Of a stretch of DNA of 64,000 nucleotides, positions 48,552 through 56,738 are shown one piece after another; positions within the stretch are counted from its first letter, which is position 1; the number at the start of each line of letters is the position of its first letter. Source of the stretch: Gemmatimonadales bacterium. GTDB taxonomy: Bacteria > Gemmatimonadota > Gemmatimonadetes > Gemmatimonadales > GWC2-71-9. The notes under the pieces were generated by a model. That model ran no database searches, was not told the DNA's origin, and saw only the letters and a list, made by a program, of their open reading frames with translations. The DNA lies in assembly GCA_041390145.1 (NCBI GenBank), contig JAWKQM010000002.1, forward strand, positions 62,001 to 126,000, written 5' to 3'. The position numbers and the translations under genes are program-made.

Positions 48552-48580
48552 CGTGACATTTCCGTTACACAGCCGTGACC
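48552..48580 (+). promoter_or_regulatory. Putative PhoB operator upstream of pstC
   Basis: Three direct heptamers are spaced exactly 11 bases apart: CGTGACA (48552), CGTTACA (48563) and CGTGACC (48574), with 4-base spacers TTTC and CAGC. The last two units and spacer match the porin-side site at 17 of 18 positions. The 11-bp phasing is that of known PhoB/PhoP boxes. The array ends 34 bases before the pstC ATG. Confidence 0.8.
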
Positions 48581-48614
48581 GTCCGCCTACCGTCCCCCGG
48601 TAGGTTCCCGCGCT

Positions 48615-49574
48615 ATGGAAGTTTCGAATCCAGCCCCGGACCAGGCCCTCGGCGGCGCCCGCTTCGGCGACCGCTTCTTCAAGGCGCTGCTGACGGTGGC
48701 CGCCCTCGCAGTCCCCGTGCTCCTTGGGTTCCTGGTCTGGGAGCTCTGGGTCGGATCACGCGAAGCCATCCATGAGTTCGGCCTCGGATTCCTGACTTCC
48801 AGTGATTGGGATCCCGTCGAAGGCCGGTTTGGCGCCCTCCCCCTGATCTTCGGCACCGTCGTCAGCTCCGCGCTCGCCCTGCTGATCGCCGTCCCACTCT
48901 CGCTGGGCGTGGCGATCTTCCTGACCGAGTTTGCGCCGATGAAGATCCGTGGTCCTGTGGCCTTCCTCATTGAACTCCTGGCCGCCATCCCGAGCGTGGT
49001 CTATGGACTCTGGGGCATCTTCGTGATGATCCCCTTCCTGCGGACCACCATCTACCCATTCCTCAAGGACACCCTCGGCTTCCTCCCCTTCTTCCAGGGA
49101 CCGATCTACGGACCCGGGATGCTCTCCGCCGCCATCATCCTGGCCATCATGGTCATGCCGTACATCATGTCGGTGTCGCGGGAAGTCCTCCTCGCTGTCC
49201 CGAATACCCAGCGCGAAGCCGCCATGGCCCTTGGCGCCACCCGGTGGGAGGCGCTGACAGGCGCTGTGCTCCCCTACGCCCGGTCGGGCATCATCGGCGC
49301 CGTCATCCTCGGGCTTGGTCGTGCGCTCGGCGAGACCATGGCGGTCACGATGGTCATCGGCAATCGCCACGAGATCGCCGCGTCGCTCTTTGCCCCCGGG
49401 TACACGATGGCTGCGGCCATCGCCAATGAGTTCGCCGAGGCGGTGGAGAACATCCACCTCTCGGCGCTGTCGTACGTGGCCCTGACGCTCTTCGTGGTGA
49501 CGGTACTGATCAACGCGGCCGCCCGGCTGCTCATCTGGCGCGTCGCCCAGGGCGGCGGAGGGAAGTCGGCATGA
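48615..49574 (+). CDS. pstC: Phosphate ABC transporter permease PstC
   Basis: This 319-residue inner-membrane protein has six helices and the PstC features 'FGALPLIFGTVVSSALALLIAVPLSLGVAIFLTEF', 'ELLAAIPSVVYGLWGIFV' and the EAA loop 'REVLLAVPNTQREAAMALGATRWEA'. It forms the channel with PstA. It is preceded by the second Pho box. Its stop overlaps the pstA ATG (ATGA). Confidence 0.97.
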   Translation: MEVSNPAPDQALGGARFGDRFFKALLTVAALAVPVLLGFLVWELWVGSREAIHEFGLGFLTSSDWDPVEGRFGALPLIFGTVVSSALALLIAVPLSLGVAIFLTEFAPMKIRGPVAFLIELLAAIPSVVYGLWGIFVMIPFLRTTIYPFLKDTLGFLPFFQGPIYGPGMLSAAIILAIMVMPYIMSVSREVLLAVPNTQREAAMALGATRWEALTGAVLPYARSGIIGAVILGLGRALGETMAVTMVIGNRHEIAASLFAPGYTMAAAIANEFAEAVENIHLSALSYVALTLFVVTVLINAAARLLIWRVAQGGGGKSA

Positions 49575-50416
49575 ACCGCGCCGCCGCCCGCCGCCGTCGC
49601 AGCCATTTCATGGTTGGTCTCATGGGACTGGCCGTCGTGATTGCCGTGTTGCCGCTGCTGCTGATTCTCGGCACGCTCGCCGTCAAGGGAGCCAGCAGCC
49701 TGAACCTCGCCTTCTTCACCAAGCTGCCCGTGCCGGCCGGCGAGACCGGTGGCGGCGTGATGCACGCCATCGTCGGGACGCTGATGATCGTGGGGACCGC
49801 CTGCCTCATCGGGCTGCCGCTCGGCATCGGCGGGGGGATCTACTGCGCGGAGTACCCCGGTTCGAAGCTCGCCACGCTCACCCGGTTCGTATCGGACGTG
49901 CTGAACGGCACGCCGTCGATCGTGGTCGGTGTCTTCGCCTGGACCTGGATCGTGGCCTCGCAAAAGCACTTCTCCGCGCTGGCGGGCAGCGTGGCGCTCG
50001 CGATTCTCATGATCCCGATGGTCACCCGCACCACGGAAGAGATGATCAAGCTGGTGCCGCACTCCCTCCGGGAGGCGGCGCTCGCGCTGGGCTACTCGCG
50101 CTGGCGGACGAGCCTGACCGTGGTGGTGCGCACCACCCTCCCCGGCATCGTGACGGGGAGCCTGCTGGCCGTGGCGCGAGTGGCGGGGGAGACCGCCCCG
50201 CTGCTCTTCACGGCGCTGGGCAGCCAGTACCTGTCGTTCAATCTCAACCAGCCGATGGCGGCCCTGCCGCTGGTGGTGTTCACCTACGCCACCGGCCCCT
50301 ACGAAGAGTGGCACCAGCTGGCGTGGGCCACGGCGCTGGTCCTCATCCTGGTGGTGCTGGTGCTCAGCATCGCCGCACGGTTGGCGACGCGGCGAAAGTT
50401 CACCCAGCATGGCTGA
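49571..50416 (+). CDS. pstA: Phosphate ABC transporter permease PstA
   Basis: This 281-residue membrane protein has 'GGGVMHAIVGTLMIVGTACLIGLPLGIGGGIYCAEY', 'VLNGTPSIVVGVFAW' and the EAA loop 'EEMIKLVPHSLREAALALGYSRWRT'. It pairs with PstC in the phosphate importer. Its stop lies eight bases inside the first pstB gene, so coupling is tight. Confidence 0.97.
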   Translation: MNRAAARRRRSHFMVGLMGLAVVIAVLPLLLILGTLAVKGASSLNLAFFTKLPVPAGETGGGVMHAIVGTLMIVGTACLIGLPLGIGGGIYCAEYPGSKLATLTRFVSDVLNGTPSIVVGVFAWTWIVASQKHFSALAGSVALAILMIPMVTRTTEEMIKLVPHSLREAALALGYSRWRTSLTVVVRTTLPGIVTGSLLAVARVAGETAPLLFTALGSQYLSFNLNQPMAALPLVVFTYATGPYEEWHQLAWATALVLILVVLVLSIAARLATRRKFTQHG

Positions 50417-51176
50417 CCATCCGGCCCGTATCGCCACCGAGCGCCTGAGCGCCATGTACGGGAAGATCACGGCCGTCAAGGACGTCACCCTCGGCTTTGC
50501 TCCCAACCGGGTCCACGCCCTGATCGGCCCCAGCGGTTGCGGGAAGTCCACCTTCCTCCGCTCGTTGAACCGGATGCACGAGCTGACGCCCGGAGGCTGG
50601 ATCACCGGACGCGTCCTGCTCGACGGCAAGGACGTCTACTCGGCCAAGGTCAACCCGATGCAGCTGCGGCGCCGGGTCGGGATGGTCTTCCAGAAACCGA
50701 CTCCCTTCCCGACGATGTCCATCTTCGATAACGTGGCGGCTGGGCTGCGCGTGGGGGAGCGGCGCTCGCGGACGGAAGTGGCGGCCACGGTTGAACAGGC
50801 GCTGCGCGGCGCCGCGCTCTGGGACGAGGTCAAGGACCGGCTCAAGGCCAGCGCGCTCGCCCTGTCCGGCGGCCAGCAGCAGCGGCTCTGCGTGGCGCGC
50901 ACCATTGCCCCGAAGCCGGAAGTGGTGCTCCTCGACGAGCCGACGGCCTCGCTCGACCCGCAGGGCACCCAGCGCATTGAGGAGTTGCTCTTCACGCTGA
51001 AGAAGGAGTTCACGATCGTCATCGTGACCCACAACATGCAGCAAGCCGCCCGGGTCTCGGACACGACCACCTTCTTCTACATGGGCGGCATGGTCGAGAC
51101 CGGCGCGACGCGGCAGCTCTTCACCTCGCCCGCGCGCGAAGAAACGGAAGCCTACATCACCGGACGGTTCGGATGA
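50409..51176 (+). CDS. pstB: Phosphate ABC transporter ATP-binding protein PstB, copy 1
   Basis: This 255-residue ATPase has Walker A GPSGCGKST, the PstB-specific 'FLRSLNRMHELTPG', Q-loop 'GMVFQKPTPFPTMSIFDNV', signature ALSGGQQQR, Walker B 'VVLLDEPTASLDP' and 'HNMQQAARVSD'. All catalytic motifs are intact. It differs from copy 2 in the Walker B/D-loop region (DEPTASLDP against DEPCSALDP) and lacks that copy's 30-residue N-terminal extension. It overlaps pstA by eight bases and copy 2 by four. Confidence 0.96.
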   Translation: MADHPARIATERLSAMYGKITAVKDVTLGFAPNRVHALIGPSGCGKSTFLRSLNRMHELTPGGWITGRVLLDGKDVYSAKVNPMQLRRRVGMVFQKPTPFPTMSIFDNVAAGLRVGERRSRTEVAATVEQALRGAALWDEVKDRLKASALALSGGQQQRLCVARTIAPKPEVVLLDEPTASLDPQGTQRIEELLFTLKKEFTIVIVTHNMQQAARVSDTTTFFYMGGMVETGATRQLFTSPAREETEAYITGRFG

Positions 51177-52027
51177 CCTCCACCCTCGTCGAACGGAAGG
51201 CCATGCCGCACGCATCCAGCCTCAGGCCGACGCTCGCCCCGCGGCGGGACGCGGCACGAACTCACGCGACCGGCGAGCCGGTCGTGGAAGCGCGGGACTT
51301 CCGCTTTTCCTACGGCGCCACAGAGGTGCTCAAGGGGATCTCGCTCAAGGTGCAGCGCCACGCGGTCACCGCCATCATCGGGCCCTCGGGCTGTGGCAAG
51401 TCCACGTTCCTCCGCGCCATCAACCGGATGCACGAACTGCTCCCCGACGTCTCCCACGCCGGTGAGCTGCTGCTCGACGGCCAGTCGATCTACGGGCCCG
51501 GGCGGGATCTCGTGGACCTTCGGCGACGGATCGGGATGGTGTTCCAGCGCCCCAACCCCTTCCCGAAGTCTATCTTCGACAACGTCGCCTACGGCCCGGT
51601 GGTGAACCGGCTGACCCTGAAGCGGGACCTCCCCGAGCTGGTGGAGCGCTGCCTCCGGCAGGCCGCCCTCTGGGACGAGGTGAAGGATCGCCTGCACGAA
51701 CCCGGCACCGGGCTCTCGGGCGGCCAGCAGCAGCGCCTCTGCATCGCCCGCGCGCTGGCCAATGCCCCTGACGTCCTGTTGATGGACGAGCCCTGCTCGG
51801 CGCTGGACCCGATCGCGACCCAGAAGGTGGAGGAACTCATCTTCGAGTTGAAGCAGCACTACACGATTGCGATCGTGACGCACAACATGCAGCAGGCCGC
51901 CCGCGTGTCCGACTTCACCGGCTTCTTCGACCGCGGTGAGTTGATCGAGTTCGGTGACACGGAGCAGCTGTTCACCGCCCCGGCGCACGACCGCACCGAG
52001 GCGTACATCACGGGGAGATTCGGATGA
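51173..52027 (+). CDS. pstB: Phosphate ABC transporter ATP-binding protein PstB, copy 2
   Basis: This 284-residue ATPase has Walker A GPSGCGKST, 'FLRAINRMHELLPDVSHAGELLLDG', Q-loop 'GMVFQRPNPFPKSIFDNV', signature GLSGGQQQR and Walker B 'LLMDEPCSALDPIATQKVEEL', the last of these being the canonical PstB text. The first 35 residues are a poorly conserved extension. The start at 51173 overlaps the stop of copy 1. Whether the importer uses a PstB heterodimer or either homodimer cannot be told from sequence. Confidence 0.96.
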   Translation: MTSTLVERKAMPHASSLRPTLAPRRDAARTHATGEPVVEARDFRFSYGATEVLKGISLKVQRHAVTAIIGPSGCGKSTFLRAINRMHELLPDVSHAGELLLDGQSIYGPGRDLVDLRRRIGMVFQRPNPFPKSIFDNVAYGPVVNRLTLKRDLPELVERCLRQAALWDEVKDRLHEPGTGLSGGQQQRLCIARALANAPDVLLMDEPCSALDPIATQKVEELIFELKQHYTIAIVTHNMQQAARVSDFTGFFDRGELIEFGDTEQLFTAPAHDRTEAYITGRFG

Positions 52028-52731
52028 CCGAGGCCCATCGGCATTTTCACGACGACCTGAGCCAGGTCAAGATTCGCCTGCTGACCATGTCCGGGGAGGC
52101 TGAAGCCGCGCTCGGGCTGGCCGTGGACGCGCTGCTCGAGCGCGACACCGCCAAGGCGGAGGCCGTGGTGGCCAGCGACCGGGTTATCGACCAGATGGAG
52201 GTCGAGCTCGAGGAGATGTGCATCAACCTGCTGGCCCTGCAGCAGCCGATGGCGCGCGACCTCCGCATGCTGACCTCCGCGCTGAAGATCGCGAACGACC
52301 TCGAACGGGTCGGTGACCACGCGGTGAACATCGCGCAATCGGCGCTGCGCCTCGCGGACCAGCGGGCCATCGCGCCGGAACCGGAAATCGTCGAAATGGC
52401 CCGGCTCGCACGCGACATGCTCTCCGACGCGCTCGAGGCCTTCATCCGGGGCGACTCGCAAGCCGGGCGCGAGGTATGCCGCCGTGACGACAAGGTGGAC
52501 GTGCTCCACCGGTCGGTGTTCCGGATCCTCCTCACCCACATGATGGAGGACCCGCACACGATCGGCGCGGGAATGGAACTCTTCCTCGTCAGCCGCAACC
52601 TCGAGCGGGTGGCCGACCTCGCCACCAACATCGGCGAGGACGTGGTATTCCTGGTGGAGGGGAAGTCGATCAAGCATCACGCCGAAGACGTGGGTGACGC
52701 GGCCTGGCCCGCGGGGGCCCCGAAACGGTGA
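52024..52731 (+). CDS. phoU: Phosphate transport regulator PhoU
   Basis: This 235-residue all-helical protein has two three-helix PhoU repeats; the metal-binding pattern E/DxxxD is seen in 'VIDQMEVELEE' and 'VDVLHRSVFR', with 'ALKIANDLERVGDHAVNIA' and 'FLVSRNLERVADLATNIGEDVV' as the repeat cores. PhoU links the PstSCAB transporter to PhoR and keeps the regulon off in high phosphate. Start and stop both overlap neighbours by four bases. Confidence 0.97.
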   Translation: MTEAHRHFHDDLSQVKIRLLTMSGEAEAALGLAVDALLERDTAKAEAVVASDRVIDQMEVELEEMCINLLALQQPMARDLRMLTSALKIANDLERVGDHAVNIAQSALRLADQRAIAPEPEIVEMARLARDMLSDALEAFIRGDSQAGREVCRRDDKVDVLHRSVFRILLTHMMEDPHTIGAGMELFLVSRNLERVADLATNIGEDVVFLVEGKSIKHHAEDVGDAAWPAGAPKR

Positions 52732-54338
52732 CGCGGGCGCGCCGGGCCGCGCGCACGCGCCTGGCCGCGATCGACGTGGGGTCGAATTCCATCCGGCTCC
52801 TGGTCGCCGAGTACGACCCCGGCACGGGGCTGTCGCCGATCGATGAAATCAAGGCCCAGCCCCGGCTGGCCCAGGGGCTCGCCGCCACCGGACGGCTCGA
52901 CCCGGAGGCCATCGAACGCGCGCTCGCGGCGCTCCGCCGCATGGCCGATGTGGCCCGGCGCCGCGGGGCCACCCGGATCGCGGCCGTGGCCACCGCCGCG
53001 GTGCGAGAAGCAAAGAACGGCGGCGAGTTTGTCCGCCGGGTGCGCGACGAAATCGGACTCCCCCTGCAGGTCATCACCACCGAGCACGAAGCCCAGCTCT
53101 CCTATCGGTCCGTCCGCCATCATTTCCGTCTCGACAACACCAAGGCGCTCATCGCCGATATCGGCGGCGGGAGCCTGGAGCTCGTCGGCGCGGTGGACGG
53201 CCTCGTCGAGCTCAGCCGGTCATTGCCCTACGGCGCCGTCCGGCTGACGGAGCAGTTCATGCCGGGGAAGCGGGCGCAGCATCGCGAGGTCGGTGCCCTG
53301 CGCAAGCACCTGGCCAAGCGCCTCGCGCGCCAGCTCCCCAAGCGGGCCTGGACCGGGGCACGGATCATCGGCTCCGGCGGCACCTTCACCAACCTCGGTC
53401 GGATGGTGGTGGCCCGGCGCGGCGGCGACCCCACGGAGCCGGTGCACGGCATCGAGATCACGGTCGCCGAGCTGGAGCACCTGCTGGAATGGCTCTCCAC
53501 GCGCACCGCGGTGCAGCGCCGCAGCGTCCCGGGACTCAACCCCGAGCGCGCGGACATCATCCTGGCGGGGCTCACCGTCATTGCCGCGCTGCTCGAACGC
53601 CTCGACGCCGGCAGCGTAACGGTCAGCGCCTACGGCCTGCGTGAGGGACTGTTGTGGGAGATGGTTGGGGCGTCCGCCGCCGATGCGCCCCCGGTCGACC
53701 CGATGCAGCTGGTGCGGGAGTTCGCCGACCGCTGCCGCACCGATCGCCAGCACGTCGAACAGGTTCGCCTGCTGGCGCTCTCGCTCTTCGACCAGATCGG
53801 CGAGGCCGTGGGGTGCGCGCCGGAGGAACGGCACATCCTCGAGGCCGCCAGCATCCTGCACGATGTCGGGCAGCTGGTGAGCTACAAGAGTCATCACCGA
53901 CACAGCTACCAGCTGATCATGCATGCCGACCGCATCGGCCTTGGCGCGCGCGAACGGTCACTCGTGGCGCTGGTCAGTCGATACCATCGCCGCCGCGGAC
54001 CCAAGAAGTCCGACCCGCCCTTCGCCGCCCTGACCCCTGACGACCAGGCGCTGGTCCGCCGCGTGGCCGGACTCCTCCGGGTCGCCGACGGTCTCGATCG
54101 CGGGCATACCGCGGTCGTCGATCAGGTGGTCGCAGAATTGACGCGGAAGAAACTCGTGTTGCGGATTGCCCCGAAGCGCGCCGGCGCCAACATGGCCCTC
54201 GAAGGATGGGCGGCGCGCCGCAAGGCCGATCTGCTGCAGAAGGTGCTGGGGCGCAAGATCACCATCACCGCGTCCCTGGCCCCGGCCCCCAAGGCCCGAA
54301 AGCGCGCTACTCCCCGTAAGGCACCCAGACGTTCTTGA
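52728..54338 (+). CDS. Ppx/GppA-family phosphatase with C-terminal HD domain
   Basis: The protein has 536 residues from a GTG overlapping the phoU stop. The ASKHA-fold domain (about 8-315) has 'RLAAIDVGSNSIRLLVAEY', 'TAAVREAKNGGEFVRRV', 'ALIADIGGGSLELVGA' and 'GSGGTFTNLGRM'. The C-terminal half (about 330-480) has an HD-type core with 'ILEAASILHDVGQLVSYKSHHRHSYQ', then a basic tail. This is the exopolyphosphatase/pppGpp phosphohydrolase family. It would turn polyphosphate into phosphate or degrade pppGpp. Being last in the Pho operon favours polyphosphate. Its 3' end overlaps the ALDH gene by 32 bases. Confidence 0.93.
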   Translation: MTRARRAARTRLAAIDVGSNSIRLLVAEYDPGTGLSPIDEIKAQPRLAQGLAATGRLDPEAIERALAALRRMADVARRRGATRIAAVATAAVREAKNGGEFVRRVRDEIGLPLQVITTEHEAQLSYRSVRHHFRLDNTKALIADIGGGSLELVGAVDGLVELSRSLPYGAVRLTEQFMPGKRAQHREVGALRKHLAKRLARQLPKRAWTGARIIGSGGTFTNLGRMVVARRGGDPTEPVHGIEITVAELEHLLEWLSTRTAVQRRSVPGLNPERADIILAGLTVIAALLERLDAGSVTVSAYGLREGLLWEMVGASAADAPPVDPMQLVREFADRCRTDRQHVEQVRLLALSLFDQIGEAVGCAPEERHILEAASILHDVGQLVSYKSHHRHSYQLIMHADRIGLGARERSLVALVSRYHRRRGPKKSDPPFAALTPDDQALVRRVAGLLRVADGLDRGHTAVVDQVVAELTRKKLVLRIAPKRAGANMALEGWAARRKADLLQKVLGRKITITASLAPAPKARKRATPRKAPRRS

Positions 54339-56706
54339 CCTGGGTGGCGTGACGGAGAAACCGCTCCCCCTCCCCGTCCACAGGCACCTCCCAGCGAACA
54401 CCCCGGCCATGATCCACCCAGGTCTGTTTCAGGTTGCCCGCCGACAGTCGCTCCACCTCCGCGCTCCCCGCCGCTGACCCCCAGTACCACATCGCGTCCA
54501 CGTCGTCGTGTGCCGCCAGCACCGCCGCCAGCTCCTCGCTGGGCCCGGTCACGATGTTGAGAGCGCCCCCGGGCAGGTCGGAGGTGTCCAGCACCTGGTA
54601 GAGATCAGTGGCAAGGAGCGGCCACCGGACAGAAGGCACCGCCACGACGGCGTTGCCCATGGCCAGTGGCGGAATCGTCGTGGAGATGAACCCCAGGAGG
54701 GGCCATTCCTCCGGGCAGACCACCGCCATGACTCCCAGCGGCTCCGGCATCGCGAGCGTCACGTTCCGGATTGGCGTATGGTGGACCCGCCCATCCCACT
54801 TGTCCGCCCAGGCGGCATAGCTGAAGAGTCGCGACAGCGACATGTCCACCTCCTCCCGGCCCTGCTTCTTGCTCCGCCCGGTGAGGTCGACGATGCGGCT
54901 CACAAACTCGTCGCGGCGCGCGTCCAGGTTCTCGGCGATGTAGTACAGCACCTGGGCACGGAGATGCGCCGTGGCCCTGCCCCAGCCGCGCGCCGCATGG
55001 GCCGCCTCCACGGCGTTGCGGATGTCCTTCCGGTTGCCATGCCCCACCTCCCCCGCCACCGCACCCGACCGGTCATGCACGGGCAGGCTGTAGCCGGAAT
55101 CGGGACGCACCTGCGCGCCGCCGATGTAGAGCTTGGGGGTACGGTCAATGGAAGGCTGGGCGGCGGGGCGGCGGGGCGACTTGGCCGTGGCGCCTGCGGA
55201 AGCCGAATAGGCGGTCGCCGCCCCCCTGCCCCCCTGCCCCGCGGCCCTGCCGTCCTTCACATACTCCCACAGCCCTTCTTTTCCCCCTTCGCGGCCGAAT
55301 CCGCTCTCGCGATAACCGCCGAAGCCGGCGGCGGCGTCGAACACGTTGGTGCAGTTGACCCAGACCGAGCCGGCCTTGACCTTCGGGGCGATATCGAGCG
55401 CGAGGTTGATGCTCTCCGTCCACACGCTGGCGGCCAGGCCGTACCGGGTGTTGTTGGCGAGCTCCACCGCCTCCGTCGGGGTCCGGAAGCTCATCATCAC
55501 CACGACGGGTCCGAATATTTCGACCTGGGCCACCGTCGCGGACGGCGCCACGTCGGTGAAGAGCGTGGGGGGATAGAAGTAACCCTCGGTCGGGCAGCTC
55601 CATGACGGCTGCCACATCCGGCCCCCCTCCTCCTCCCCCTTCGCCACCAGCTCGCGGATCTTCTCGAGCTGCACCGGCGCAATGATGGCACCGATGTCGA
55701 TGGCCTTGTCGAGCGGGTCGCCGATGCGGAGGGTCTCCATGCGCGCCTTGAGCCGCGCCTCCAGCTTGGGCGCAATCCCCTCCTGCGCCAGGATGCGCGA
55801 CCCCGCGCAGCACACCTGCCCCTGGTTGAACCAGATCGCGTCCACAACGCCCTCGACCACACTGTCGAGGTCGGCGTCGTCGAACACGATGAAGGGGGAC
55901 TTTCCGCCGAGCTCGAGCGAGAGCTTCTTGCCACTCCCGGCGGTGGCGACCCGGATGAGGCGGCCGACGTCAGTCGAGCCGGTGAAGGCAATCTTGTCCA
56001 CGCCGGGATGGGCCACCAGGGCGGCGCCGGTCCGGCCATCGCCGGTGATGATGTTGACGACCCCGGCGGGCAACCCCGCCTCCTCGCACAGCTCGGCGAA
56101 CAGCAACGCCGTCAGCGAGGTGAATTCCGCCGGCTTGAGCACCACGGTGTTTCCCATGGCCAGCGCCGGCGCAATCTTCCACGCCAGCATCAGCATCGGG
56201 AAATTCCACGGAATGATCTGGCCGGCGACACCGACCGGCTCCATGCCGGGGAGTTCCCGCTCCATCAACTGTGCCCAGCCGGCGTGGTGGTAGAAATGCC
56301 GCGCCACCAGCGGAATGTCGATGTCGCGCGACTCGCGGATCGGCTTTCCGTTGTCGAGCGACTCCACCACCGAGAGCAGCCGCGCGTTCCGCTGCACCGC
56401 ACGGGCGAGGGCATAGAGGTGTCGGGCGCGCGCGTGCCCGCCAATCGCCCACCACCCCGGCTGGGCCTCGCGCGCCGCGGCGACGGCACGATCCACGTCG
56501 GCGTCCGAGGCCTGGGTTACCCGGGCGAGTGGCCGTCCGGTCCCCGGGTTGACCGTCTCGAAGAGCTCACCTGGCGCCGTCCACGCCCCTCCAAGAAACA
56601 GCCCGAAACGTCCGTCATGCCGCGCGAGCCACTCCTCGGCGGGCTTCGCGGATTCGGGCGCGGGCCCGTACGCCATCGAGGCGAAGATCTCGGGGATGGT
56701 TGCCAT
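54307..56706 (-). CDS. Double-domain aldehyde dehydrogenase, ALDH16-like
   Basis: The protein has 799 residues from the ATG at 56706, with AAGGA seven bases upstream. Domain 1 (about 30-500) is a full ALDH: 'GQIIPWNFPMLMLAWKIAPALAMGN', E265 in LELGGK, C299 in GQVCCAGSR and 'EIFGPVV'. A low-complexity linker (about 510-550) is encoded by G/C-rich repeats. Domain 2 (about 550-799) keeps only the NAD-binding part ('PLGVMAVVCPEEWPLLGFISTTIPPLAMGN') and has neither the catalytic Glu nor Cys. This is the ALDH16A1 layout (human protein about 802 residues). The substrate is unknown. Confidence 0.92.
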   Translation of the reverse strand: MATIPEIFASMAYGPAPESAKPAEEWLARHDGRFGLFLGGAWTAPGELFETVNPGTGRPLARVTQASDADVDRAVAAAREAQPGWWAIGGHARARHLYALARAVQRNARLLSVVESLDNGKPIRESRDIDIPLVARHFYHHAGWAQLMERELPGMEPVGVAGQIIPWNFPMLMLAWKIAPALAMGNTVVLKPAEFTSLTALLFAELCEEAGLPAGVVNIITGDGRTGAALVAHPGVDKIAFTGSTDVGRLIRVATAGSGKKLSLELGGKSPFIVFDDADLDSVVEGVVDAIWFNQGQVCCAGSRILAQEGIAPKLEARLKARMETLRIGDPLDKAIDIGAIIAPVQLEKIRELVAKGEEEGGRMWQPSWSCPTEGYFYPPTLFTDVAPSATVAQVEIFGPVVVMMSFRTPTEAVELANNTRYGLAASVWTESINLALDIAPKVKAGSVWVNCTNVFDAAAGFGGYRESGFGREGGKEGLWEYVKDGRAAGQGGRGAATAYSASAGATAKSPRRPAAQPSIDRTPKLYIGGAQVRPDSGYSLPVHDRSGAVAGEVGHGNRKDIRNAVEAAHAARGWGRATAHLRAQVLYYIAENLDARRDEFVSRIVDLTGRSKKQGREEVDMSLSRLFSYAAWADKWDGRVHHTPIRNVTLAMPEPLGVMAVVCPEEWPLLGFISTTIPPLAMGNAVVAVPSVRWPLLATDLYQVLDTSDLPGGALNIVTGPSEELAAVLAAHDDVDAMWYWGSAAGSAEVERLSAGNLKQTWVDHGRGVRWEVPVDGEGERFLRHATQVKNVWVPYGE
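55148..55251. repeat. G/C-rich repeat tract encoding the ALDH linker
   Basis: Imperfect units (CGGCGGGG at 55161-55178; CCCCCCTG/CCCCTGCC at 55219-55251) lie in the segment joining the two ALDH domains. They resemble the octamer arrays at 24184 and 27827. The encoded text (AAGQGGRGAA...KSPRRPAAQ) is low-complexity and should be flexible. Confidence 0.6.
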
Positions 56707-56738
56707 GGCGGAGTCCTTAGGTCGTCGGCCCGTGAATG

